Below, one piece after another: positions 42,981 to 50,706 of a DNA stretch of 64,000 nucleotides. The notes beneath the pieces are model-generated. The model did no database searches and was not told where the DNA came from. It saw nothing but the letters and a program-made list of their open reading frames with translations. The position numbers and the translations under genes were made by a program. The DNA comes from Georgfuchsia sp049276455. GTDB lineage: Bacteria; Pseudomonadota; Gammaproteobacteria; Burkholderiales; Rhodocyclaceae. Numbering within the stretch: the stretch's first letter is position 1; every line of letters starts with the position of its first letter. The DNA is taken from contig JBASWL010000271.1 of assembly GCA_049276455.1 (NCBI GenBank), positions 1 to 64,000 of the forward strand, written 5' to 3'.

Positions 42981-44246
42981 CTAGCGCAGATTCACCAGCG
43001 TTTGCATGACGGAATCCTGTGTCTTGATCGACTGCGCGTTGGCTTGATAGACACGCTGCATGGTAATCATGGCCACCAGTTCCGCCGTCAAATCGACATT
43101 TGAATCTTCCGTCGCCGATGCCTGGAGTACACCGAGATTGCCACTGCCGGGAACCCCGATCAACGGTACGCCGGAATCCGGCGTTTCACCCCAAAGATTG
43201 CCGCCCAGCGCTTTGAGTCCCTGATTGTTGTTGAAATTAATCAGAACCATTTGTCCCAGGTTCTTGGACTGCCCGTTGGTGTAGTTGCCCTGGATAACTC
43301 CGTCAGCGCCGATGGCTACGCCGCTCAGGCGTCCCGAGGCATAACCATCCTGATCCATCGAATTGACGCCAAAGGCGTTACCAAACTGGGTGCTGCCAGC
43401 CAGGTTTAATGTCATGTCCAATGAAGGGCTGGCACCGTTACTCTTTCCCAGCGCGGCTGCAACACCGTCCATGTCGATGCTCATGTTGACAGGCATGGGC
43501 GTGGTCATGGCACCGCTGGGGTCGAAGGTCAATGGCAGCGGATTGCCGGCGCCAACGCCCAGATCAATATTGGCGATCGGTGTTCCGTCGACATTGGCAT
43601 TGACGTCCCATGTATTGGCCGCTGCGCTCTTGACAAAGTAGAGCGACATCACGTGGGAGTTTCCCAGTGAGTCGAAAATCGACACCGAAGTAGAGTTGGT
43701 GTAGCTGGTGGGGTCATTCGGATTGAACGGCGCAGAGGCAGGAACAGTGGCGCTCGAATTCAGACTCAGGGCTGCGTTCACACTGCTTGTGATCAGCGGG
43801 GGAATATCGCCGGAATTCAATTTCAAATCTACCGGTGATGAAGGAGCGATATTCCCGCTAGCATCCGCCGCGTAGCCGGTCAGATGGAGGTTTGTGCTAT
43901 TGACAATATTGCCCTGCTTGTCGAGGTGAAACTGACCATCACGGGAATAGGCGATCGCACCGCTATCGCTCATGCGAAAGAAACCGCTGCCGTTGATGGC
44001 CACATCCATCGGATTATTGGTGGAAGTGATGTTGCCTTGAGAAAACTGCGGGGCAATTGCCACCAACTGCGCGCCAATGCCAATGGCAGTAGCACTGGAA
44101 CCTGTTTGCGAATTGGCAAACACATCCGAAAACTGTGCGGTAGCCGCCTTGAAGCCGGCCGCATTGGCGTTGGCGATATTATTCCCGATGACGTCCAGGC
44201 TTTTTGTCGCCGCGTTCAATCCACTCAAACCCTGTTCAAAACTCAT
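42981..44246 (-). CDS. flgE: Flagellar hook protein FlgE
   Basis: A 421-residue hook subunit: MSFEQGLSGLNAATKSLDVIGNNIANANAAGFKAA at the N-terminus, a variable exposed centre, and DSNVDLTAELVAMITMQRVYQANAQSIKTQDSVMQ at the C-terminus. It is the export substrate whose length FliK measures. It lies directly after flgD. Confidence 0.96.
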   Translation of the reverse strand: MSFEQGLSGLNAATKSLDVIGNNIANANAAGFKAATAQFSDVFANSQTGSSATAIGIGAQLVAIAPQFSQGNITSTNNPMDVAINGSGFFRMSDSGAIAYSRDGQFHLDKQGNIVNSTNLHLTGYAADASGNIAPSSPVDLKLNSGDIPPLITSSVNAALSLNSSATVPASAPFNPNDPTSYTNSTSVSIFDSLGNSHVMSLYFVKSAAANTWDVNANVDGTPIANIDLGVGAGNPLPLTFDPSGAMTTPMPVNMSIDMDGVAAALGKSNGASPSLDMTLNLAGSTQFGNAFGVNSMDQDGYASGRLSGVAIGADGVIQGNYTNGQSKNLGQMVLINFNNNQGLKALGGNLWGETPDSGVPLIGVPGSGNLGVLQASATEDSNVDLTAELVAMITMQRVYQANAQSIKTQDSVMQTLVNLR

Positions 44247-44261
44247 CGTATTTCTCCTTCG

Positions 44262-44933
44262 TTACATGATCTGTTTGACATCGCCCAGGGCCGCAGTCTG
44301 CAAGCCGCCCATATTCAACATGACGCCACCTGCCGTGCTGGAGACGCCCTCAACCTGACCGAAGCTCAGCGGCGCGGCGGTTACGGCTGTACCGGCAGCG
44401 GCAGCGTTCAATACCAGCTGATAAGTGCCGTTGGCAGCGGTGGTTCCCGCATCGGTCACGCCATCCCAACTTAGCATCACACTGCCGGCGGGATGCGGCC
44501 CGACATCCATGCTGTGCAAGACATTGCCTGCACTGTCCTGGATGGAGACTTTAAGGCTGTCCACCGACTGCGGCAGATCGGCGCCGAAAATCGCCGTGCC
44601 GTCTTGCAAGTTCAGGTTGCTGCCCGACACCAGAACGCCATGACCGATCAGGCTGGTGGCCTGGATCGATTGCGCCGCTGTAAAACTCGCCGCCATGTTG
44701 GTCAGCGTGGTGTTGAGCTGGTCGATGCCGGACACCGTGTTGAGTTGCGCTATCTGTGTTGTCACTTGCGCGTTGTCCATCGGATTCAGCGGATCCTGGT
44801 TTTTCATCTGCACTACCAGCAGCTTCAGAAAGCGATCCTGTGCATCCTGCGTCGATGATGTCGTCGTTGAAGAACTACCATTCAGGGTTGTCATGTCGAC
44901 TGGCGCATTGCTGACCGCATTTACCGTACTCAT
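44262..44933 (-). CDS. flgD: Hook cap/scaffold protein FlgD
   Basis: A 223-residue protein. The conserved FlgD N-terminus is TQDAQDRFLKLLVVQMKNQDPLNPMDNAQVTTQIAQLNTV. C-terminal Ig/Tudor-like segments follow (SAGNVLHSMDVGPHPAGSVMLSWDGVTDAG). It caps the growing hook and is not part of the finished structure. Confidence 0.96.
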   Translation of the reverse strand: MSTVNAVSNAPVDMTTLNGSSSTTTSSTQDAQDRFLKLLVVQMKNQDPLNPMDNAQVTTQIAQLNTVSGIDQLNTTLTNMAASFTAAQSIQATSLIGHGVLVSGSNLNLQDGTAIFGADLPQSVDSLKVSIQDSAGNVLHSMDVGPHPAGSVMLSWDGVTDAGTTAANGTYQLVLNAAAAGTAVTAAPLSFGQVEGVSSTAGGVMLNMGGLQTAALGDVKQIM

Positions 44934-44948
44934 GGTTTATCTCGCTTT

Positions 44949-45374
44949 CTATTGACCCAGATTAAGGGTTTTGACCATCAGGGCTTTGGCCGTATTCATG
45001 ACTTCCACATTGTTCTGGTAGGCCCTGGACGCCGACAGCATGTTCACCATTTCCTCAACGACATTGACATTTGGCATGGTGACGAAACCCTTGTCATTGG
45101 CGAGTGGATGCTTGGGATCGAAGACTTCACGCATTGGCGACGGATCGCTGATCACGCTCGTGACCCGTACGCCGCTGGCGCCTTCCACTCCCACCGGCGC
45201 GGTGGCGAACACCACCTGCTTGGCGCGATAGGGCTTGCCATCGGCGCTGGTCGCGCTGTCGGCATTGGCGAGGTTGCTTGCCACGACATTCAAACGCTGC
45301 GCCTGGGCCGACATTGCCGACCCGGCGATGTCGAATATATTGCTGACGGATACAGGTATCGTCATGTTGGTCAT
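44949..45374 (-). CDS. flgC: Flagellar proximal rod protein FlgC
   Basis: A 141-residue rod protein with FDIAGSAMSAQAQRLNVVASNLANADS and C-terminal MPNVNVVEEMVNMLSASRAYQNNVEVMNTAKAL. It overlaps the flgB stop by 4 bp. The start could also be the second Met three codons in. Confidence 0.96.
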   Translation of the reverse strand: MTNMTIPVSVSNIFDIAGSAMSAQAQRLNVVASNLANADSATSADGKPYRAKQVVFATAPVGVEGASGVRVTSVISDPSPMREVFDPKHPLANDKGFVTMPNVNVVEEMVNMLSASRAYQNNVEVMNTAKALMVKTLNLGQ

Positions 45375-45775
45375 CCTTGAAGCGCGGCCAGCAGGGTTTT
45401 GATCCGGCCGTTGAGAAAGGTCAGGCTGGCTTCCATCCTGACAGCGTTGTCGGCGAACTGGGCACGCTCGGCGTCCATCTCGACCGTATTGCCATCGGCG
45501 CTGGGCTGGCTGGGCGTGCGATATAAAACCTGCATATCCGGCACCAGCTGTGCAGCACTGGCGCCGAGATGCTGCGTGGATGTTTTAACCAGGTCTCCAC
45601 CCTGCGCGTTGTTATCCAGCGCCGACTGCAATGCACTACGGAAGTCGATGTCGCGTGCCTTGTAGCCAGGTGTATCGGCATTCGCTATGTTGGATGCCAG
45701 CAGTTGCTGCCGATAGTTGCGCAGTTCCAGCGCCTGCTGGTGAAACTGAAATACATCGTCAAGTTTGCTGATCAT
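45371..45775 (-). CDS. flgB: Flagellar proximal rod protein FlgB
   Basis: A 134-residue rod protein from the ATG at 45775, which follows GGGAGGGCAGC; an upstream in-frame ATG would add 13 non-conserved residues. Motifs include ALELRNYRQQLLASNIANADTPGYKARDIDF, and EMDAERAQFADNAVRMEASLTFLNGRI at the C-terminus. It is the first gene of the flgBCDEFGHIJ run, divergent from flgA. Confidence 0.96.
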   Translation of the reverse strand: MISKLDDVFQFHQQALELRNYRQQLLASNIANADTPGYKARDIDFRSALQSALDNNAQGGDLVKTSTQHLGASAAQLVPDMQVLYRTPSQPSADGNTVEMDAERAQFADNAVRMEASLTFLNGRIKTLLAALQG

Positions 45776-46065
45776 GCTGCCCTCCCGCATCGGTATCGCA
45801 CTTCCACGCCACACATACTAGTGATCGATATGCAAGCGCCGTCGAAAAAGCAGCAATGGAAACAAATCGCAGTCCTTGGCACGAGAAACATGGCAGGATT
45901 TTCCAGGGACAAATAATTCCGGCAGATTTCGCCGGGTGCGGAAAAAATTGCCACATTCTTTTTTTGAAAAGCAGTTCAAGCCACGAATCGCATTGGCTTT
46001 TCATGTTCGGCATGCTCCGTGCTTAATGTCAACCGGTATTCATGCCATCACATCAAGGAGTCAGC
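45776..46065. promoter_or_regulatory. Divergent flgB/flgA regulatory region
   Basis: A 290-bp gap between divergent starts. By gene class it should hold FlhDC- or sigma-54-dependent promoters for the rod-hook operon and flgA. I see A/T-rich stretches (near 45945-45970) and TGGCAC, but no well-spaced -24/-12 element or confident FlhDC box. No gene is evident. Confidence 0.5.
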
Positions 46066-46752
46066 ATGTCGCTACGTTCAATTGCATTCGCATTGCTGCT
46101 GGTGTCGGCATCCGCATTCGCAGCGCCTCATCAGGATCCCGCCGCGATTCACAAGGCGGTAGATAACTTTCTGCGCAGCCAAAATGTTGGCCTGCCGGGC
46201 GAGGTGGAATTGCAGATCAGCCCCGTGGATCCGCGTTTGATGCTTCCCGATTGCGCGCAGCTCCAGCCCTTCACCCCGGCCGGAGCTCGCCCGTGGGGCA
46301 GGACATCCATCGGTGTGCGTTGCCTCGGCGCCACGCCATGGACGATTTACGTTGCGGTACAGATTCAGGTAACCGGCAACTACCTCGTCGCCGCACGCTC
46401 GCTGGCGCAAGGCCATATCCTGAGGCAGGATGATTTGGTGTTCAGGGTCGGGGATCTGGCCCAATTGCCGCCGGGTATCCTGGTCGAGCCGGCACAGGGC
46501 ATCGGCAAGGTGATGGCAAACAGTATTGCCAGTGGCGAGCCGCTGCGTCAGGACATGATGCGCGCACCGCTGATCCTGCAATCCAATCAGCCGGTGAAAA
46601 TCATTTCGCGCGGAAAGGGATTTGTCGTCAGCGGTGAGGGGCGAGCCCTCTCAAATGCCGGCGACGGTCAGACAGTGCAGGTGCGAACCCTGTCAGGCCA
46701 GGTCATCGCCGGAATCGTTCGTCCAGGACCTCTGGTAGAGGTCATGTTCTAA
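46066..46752 (+). CDS. flgA: P-ring assembly chaperone FlgA
   Basis: A 228-residue periplasmic chaperone for FlgI. Start at 46066 after AAGGAGTCAGC gives signal peptide MSLRSIAFALLLVSASAFA; an earlier ATG at 46042 is not needed. Family motifs include PVDPRLMLPDCAQLQPFTP, VAARSLAQGHILRQDDLVFRVGDL and the C-terminal SAF-domain end VRTLSGQVIAGIVRPGPLVEV. Confidence 0.94.
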   Translation: MSLRSIAFALLLVSASAFAAPHQDPAAIHKAVDNFLRSQNVGLPGEVELQISPVDPRLMLPDCAQLQPFTPAGARPWGRTSIGVRCLGATPWTIYVAVQIQVTGNYLVAARSLAQGHILRQDDLVFRVGDLAQLPPGILVEPAQGIGKVMANSIASGEPLRQDMMRAPLILQSNQPVKIISRGKGFVVSGEGRALSNAGDGQTVQVRTLSGQVIAGIVRPGPLVEVMF

Positions 46753-46830
46753 GTAATCACCAACATTCAGTCACTTGCACTCCCATCACGGCAGCAACCG
46801 GCATCAGTTCAAAAAATTTATAAAATTATC

Positions 46831-46857
46831 TAAAGTTACCTAAAGAACTGCCGATAA
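46831..46857 (+). promoter_or_regulatory. Sigma-28 (FliA) promoter of flgM
   Basis: TAAA at 46831-46834, exactly 15 bases, then GCCGATAA at 46850-46857: a perfect match to the FliA consensus core. Predicted start near 46864, 29 nt upstream of the flgM ATG. It provides the expected FliA-dependent arm of flgM expression. Confidence 0.9.
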
Positions 46858-46892
46858 AGAACTGACATCGGTAAAAGGTTAAAGGGGCCATC

Positions 46893-47189
46893 ATGAAAAT
46901 CGATAATTCCATCAAGCCGCTCGCTGGCAATGGCATAGCAGGAAACCGTACTGCCAAGGCGGGCGCAGGCGACGTCAAGGCGCAGCCTGCTGACAGCGTC
47001 AATGTTCAATTAAGCTCCCTGTCCGCGCAGGTACAGACGGTATCCACAAGCGAAGGCATCGTCGACTCGGCCCAGATCGCTGCAATCAAGCAAGCCATCG
47101 CTGAAGGCCATTTCCAGATCAATCCCGGCGCCATCGCGGATCGGCTACTGGACAGCGTCAAGGAACTCCTCAACGCTTCACGCCATTGA
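46893..47189 (+). CDS. flgM: Anti-sigma-28 factor FlgM
   Basis: A 98-residue FliA inhibitor, exported once the hook is complete. The N-terminus (MKIDNSIKPLAG) is flexible. The C-terminal sigma-binding helices are VDSAQIAAIKQAIAEGHFQINPGAIADRLLDSVKELL, the FlgM family block. It is preceded by a perfect FliA promoter and followed directly by flgN. Confidence 0.95.
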   Translation: MKIDNSIKPLAGNGIAGNRTAKAGAGDVKAQPADSVNVQLSSLSAQVQTVSTSEGIVDSAQIAAIKQAIAEGHFQINPGAIADRLLDSVKELLNASRH

Positions 47190-47191
47190 TC

Positions 47192-47668
47192 ATGTCTGCC
47201 GCTGCAACGCCAACCGTCGGTCTGGCAAGTTGTATGGACGCCGAGCGGGATGCGCTCAAACAATGTGTCGATCTGCTTGGCCATGAGCGACAATTACTGA
47301 TGGATGGAGAAGTCGACGCGCTGGCCGATCTTGGCGCACGCAAATCCATGTTGCTGGAGTCGGCAGCAAAATTTTCATCGATCCGTGAGCGTTATCTTTC
47401 GGACAACGGTTTCCCCGGTGATCACGATGGCATGGAGGCGTTGCTGCACACGAACCCCAGCCTGCACACAATATGGAATGAAACCCTGGAATGGGCAAGA
47501 CAGGCCAGTATTCTTAACAGCGTGAATGGCGCCCTGATCGATATGCGCATCACTCACAACCGCTCTGCGCTGTCAGTCATGCACCAGGCCGCCAATTCTC
47601 ATGCGACCTACGGACAGGATGGTCACATGCAGCATGCTTCCCAGACGCGCGCGCTCGGGATTGGATAA
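47192..47668 (+). CDS. flgN: Hook-associated protein chaperone FlgN
   Basis: A 158-residue helical protein (MDAERDALKQCVDLLGHERQLLMDGEVDALADLGARKSMLLES). It is the chaperone for FlgK and FlgL, in the standard flgMN pair. The ATG 2 bp after the flgM stop is preferred over an overlapping TTG. The sequence is divergent, so the call leans on position and helical pattern. Confidence 0.9.
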   Translation: MSAAATPTVGLASCMDAERDALKQCVDLLGHERQLLMDGEVDALADLGARKSMLLESAAKFSSIRERYLSDNGFPGDHDGMEALLHTNPSLHTIWNETLEWARQASILNSVNGALIDMRITHNRSALSVMHQAANSHATYGQDGHMQHASQTRALGIG

Positions 47669-47716
47669 ACCTGCCCTCAGCCACCCTCGCGCGGCAAGCA
47701 TGGTCACTCCTGGATT

Positions 47717-47732
47717 GGCCCGCAAACGGGCC
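47717..47732. terminator. Bidirectional hairpin between convergent flgN and fliA
   Basis: GGCCCG-CAAA-CGGGCC perfect 6-bp stem followed by TTCT. It lies between the flgN stop and the convergent fliA stop, fitting a shared terminator, although T-tracts are short. Confidence 0.55.
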
Positions 47733-47769
47733 TTCTGTCAGGTCTTTAGCTGCCTCTGTCCCTACGGTG

Positions 47770-48480
47770 TCAATAATCCCTCATGCGCGCACGCAGTCTG
47801 GCAATCGCCTGCGAGTGAAGCTGGCATACGCGGGACTCGCTGACACCCATCACCTCGCCGATCTCGCGCAGATTGAGATCCTTTTCGTAGTACAGGCTCA
47901 TCATCATTTTCTCGCGTTCGGGCAGCGCATCGATGGCATCCACCAGCAGTTCGCGCAGGTTCTCCGCTTCCAGATTTTCGAGCGGTCCGGACTGCGTTGT
48001 AGCTGAATGACGATCAAGAAAACTGTCGTCGTCGGCTCCGTTAAAATCCTCGTAATAGACGAGTTGATAACCGCGCGCATCCTGTAGCCACTGTTGGTAC
48101 TCGGCCAGCGACACCTTTAGGTAGTTCGCCAGTTCCTGCTCCGTCGGCCCACGCTTAAGTGTCTGTTGCAAGACGCTGACAGCAGCTTCGATGCTGCGCA
48201 TATTCTTGCGCACTCCGCGCGGCACCCAGTCGCTCTGGCGCAGCTCGTCAATAATTGCGCCGCGAATGCGTTGCGATGCATAGGTTGCGAACTGCGCCCC
48301 AAGGGATTCCTGATAGCGGTTGACGGCATCGAGCAAGCCCATCATGCCGGCCTGAATGATGTCGTCCACTTCAACGCTGGCCGGCAGCGTTGCCATCATA
48401 TGGTGGGCGATGCGCTTGACCAGCGGTGCAAACTGGACAAGCTGCTGTTCCTTGTCGGCGATTCCTTCGGCTGTATACAT
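47770..48480 (-). CDS. fliA: Flagellar sigma factor FliA (sigma-28)
   Basis: A 236-residue sigma factor. ATG at 48480 follows AGGAGAC; an upstream in-frame extension is not conserved. Region 2 has LVQFAPLVKRIAHHMMATLPASVEVDDIIQAGMMGLLDAVNRY and FATYASQRIRGAIIDELRQSDWVPR. Region 4 has LREIGEVMGVSESRVCQLHSQAIARLR. It reads the promoters noted upstream of fliC, flgM and cheY. It follows flhG. Confidence 0.97.
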   Translation of the reverse strand: MYTAEGIADKEQQLVQFAPLVKRIAHHMMATLPASVEVDDIIQAGMMGLLDAVNRYQESLGAQFATYASQRIRGAIIDELRQSDWVPRGVRKNMRSIEAAVSVLQQTLKRGPTEQELANYLKVSLAEYQQWLQDARGYQLVYYEDFNGADDDSFLDRHSATTQSGPLENLEAENLRELLVDAIDALPEREKMMMSLYYEKDLNLREIGEVMGVSESRVCQLHSQAIARLRARMRDY

Positions 48481-48521
48481 ACTTGTCTCCTGTGAGACTG
48501 TTTCCAGTTGCTTGATCAGTG

Positions 48522-49484
48522 TTACGACGTCAGTGAAATTTCCATTCCGGCTGTGCGAGTTCGCATGGAACCAGTGCCGTGAGGTGCATGCCACATGCCT
48601 GGCGATTCCTTTTCGCAGTCTGGAATGCCGCTCGCAACACATCTGACGAGTCCATGCAGAAAAACAGCCATATCACTGCTACCCTCAGGCCGCGGCCACT
48701 CCGAGACAGTCATCCCCAGGCGCCGAAAAACCGTCGCCGCAGATGAATCGGGAAATGCCTTGAGTACCGGGAGTCCCATACCTGCCGCGCGCTTGACGCT
48801 GTCATCGGGAGGAATCATGCCCATCAACTCGAGCTCAACCCCCAGATAGCGCTTCGCCGCATCAGCCATGTTCCTGAACAAGGCGCGCGCCTGTTGCTCA
48901 TTACGCACCTTGGACATCAGGACACGATAGCTTCGTTTACCGCATTCGGCAGTCGCACCCTTGATGAAGGCGTATGTATCGGTGATCGAAGCAACACTCC
49001 CGGTTACCACCAGGATTTCCTCCTGGTTGCGCAGCGCCAGAGGCAACAGCCTGCTGGACGATCCAGCAACTGCATCGATGATTACTACGTCATAGTCCAG
49101 CCTGCATGCAGTCAGCGTATCACTCAGGCGCAGTCGATTCTCGTGCGAAAGCCTTGCTAGTTCAGCCATCCCGCATGCCGCCGGCAGCAAGGAAATATCC
49201 GCGATGCGAATAATCGATTTCTCCAATTCGGACTGACCCTGCACCACTTTGAGAAAATTGCGATAGGCTGGCTGCCCCAGGCAGTCTGCGACATTTCCCT
49301 GATCTTCATTCTCGTCCAGGATTAATACCTCGCGCCCTTTCTCAACCAGCGCAGCAGCAAGATTGACCGCGCAACTTGTCTTGCCTACGCCGCGTCGCGC
49401 CGAATTCAGACGCAGAACCTGCAGTCCCTGTCGGCCGAGCAGACGGCGCAAACCCTCAGCCTGATCGCGCACCGGGTTAAGCAA
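48522..49484 (-). CDS. flhG: MinD-like flagellar number regulator FlhG with variant Walker A
   Basis: A 320-residue ParA/MinD-family protein between flhF and fliA. In the deviant Walker A motif (29-36) the sequence is ARRGVGKT: the usual signature Lys of KGGxGKT is replaced by Arg. Other family blocks are AVNLAAALVEKGREVLILDENEDQGN and DYDVVIIDAVAG. FlhG normally restrains FlhF and controls flagellar number at the pole. The C-terminal about 40 residues (CEKESPGMWHAPHG onward) have no clear counterpart. It overlaps the flhF stop by 8 bp. Confidence 0.88.
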   Translation of the reverse strand: MLNPVRDQAEGLRRLLGRQGLQVLRLNSARRGVGKTSCAVNLAAALVEKGREVLILDENEDQGNVADCLGQPAYRNFLKVVQGQSELEKSIIRIADISLLPAACGMAELARLSHENRLRLSDTLTACRLDYDVVIIDAVAGSSSRLLPLALRNQEEILVVTGSVASITDTYAFIKGATAECGKRSYRVLMSKVRNEQQARALFRNMADAAKRYLGVELELMGMIPPDDSVKRAAGMGLPVLKAFPDSSAATVFRRLGMTVSEWPRPEGSSDMAVFLHGLVRCVASGIPDCEKESPGMWHAPHGTGSMRTRTAGMEISLTS

Positions 49485-50706
49485 GGGATACTCCTTCGCG
49501 CTGTGCTGGTGCGGCGGTATTGCGCGCGGCGCAATTCATCACCAGCGAAAACTCTTCGTTGTTCAGCGCATGAACCGAGTTTCCCGATATTGCCTTGAAT
49601 GCGCGGCGGACCAGATAGTCGCGATGCGCCGCGTGCAGGTCCTCGGGCACGCGTTGCCCGTTGGCCACATAGTGGAGCGAAAGCCGGTGACGAATTACCG
49701 CGTCCAGCACCGGCCCAATATTGACCGCCTCATCAAGCTTGGAAATGATGCAGCCATGCAAGCCGCTACCCTTGTAAGCCAGAACCACGTCGTCCAGTGT
49801 CTGGCTGCTGCTGGTCGCATTGAGCAGCAACAGTCGCCGGGCATTGCCGCTGCTCAGCAGGCTGAGTTGCTCCCCCACCATCTGGTCATGCTGACCGACC
49901 CCCACGGTGTCGATCAGCACCAGGTGCTTGTTCTTCAATTCGCCCAGCGTGCGTTGAAAATCTGCGCCGTCATGCACCGCATGGACGGTGACCCCGAGTA
50001 TTCGTCCGTAAATCCGTAACTGCTCCTGCCCGCCGATACGGTAACTGTCGGTAGTCAACAGTGCCAGGCTCTCCGCACCATGCCGAACTACGCAGCGGGC
50101 CGCCAATTTTGCGGTAGTGGTGGTCTTGCCTACGCCGGTCGGCCCCATCAATGCATAGACGCCGCCTTCGGTAATTATTTCATCCGTGACTGCCACTGGA
50201 AGATTGCGTGCAAGCGTCGCCCGCACCCATTCGGCGCCATCGCCGGCATTCAGTCCCGTCGGCAGGTGATCCATGATCTTGCGCGATAGGGCAGGGCTCA
50301 TGCCGGCCTGCAGCAGCGTCCGCAGCTGGAGCATTCTTGTCGGGTTGCGGCGTTGCTCCTCGCCCCACGCCAGGCTCTCGATCTGCTGCTCTATGGTAGC
50401 CCGCATCATGGCAAACTCCTTCAACAGGGTCTGCGCCAGTGGTTCCTCGGCAGGCGGTTGCACCGAGGAACTCGACTCCTGGCCACCTGGCCGCAGCAGC
50501 GCCTCGCGTACCCTGATTGCGTCCTGGGGCGCGGCGGTTGTTCTGGTTTCCGTGGCGTCCTGGATGTCATCTGCCGACATCGCCGTGATTTCGACGCCGC
50601 CTTCCACCGTGCGATTCGACAACACCGCTGCTTCAGCGCCCAACAGGCGCTTGACTTCGCGCAATGCTTCGCGCGAGTTTCTGCCAAATACCTTGCGGAT
50701 ATTCAT
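49477..50706 (-). CDS. flhF: Flagellar biosynthesis GTPase FlhF
   Basis: A 409-residue SRP-type GTPase that marks the pole for flagellar assembly. The N-terminal basic B domain (IRKVFGRNSREALREVKRLLG) and variable linker precede the NG domain: G1 GPTGVGKTT at 188-196, then LLTTDSYRIGGQEQLRIYGRILG, LIDTVGVG and a guanine-specificity TKLD-type site seen here as ISKLDEAVNIG. It is coupled to flhA by 4 bp. Confidence 0.96.
   Translation of the reverse strand: MNIRKVFGRNSREALREVKRLLGAEAAVLSNRTVEGGVEITAMSADDIQDATETRTTAAPQDAIRVREALLRPGGQESSSSVQPPAEEPLAQTLLKEFAMMRATIEQQIESLAWGEEQRRNPTRMLQLRTLLQAGMSPALSRKIMDHLPTGLNAGDGAEWVRATLARNLPVAVTDEIITEGGVYALMGPTGVGKTTTTAKLAARCVVRHGAESLALLTTDSYRIGGQEQLRIYGRILGVTVHAVHDGADFQRTLGELKNKHLVLIDTVGVGQHDQMVGEQLSLLSSGNARRLLLLNATSSSQTLDDVVLAYKGSGLHGCIISKLDEAVNIGPVLDAVIRHRLSLHYVANGQRVPEDLHAAHRDYLVRRAFKAISGNSVHALNNEEFSLVMNCAARNTAAPAQREGVSLA

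Noticed and set aside
45776..46065. Possible sigma-54 promoter (TGGCAC) between flgB and flgA
   Set aside because: The -12 TTGC half is missing or at the wrong distance in both orientations examined.
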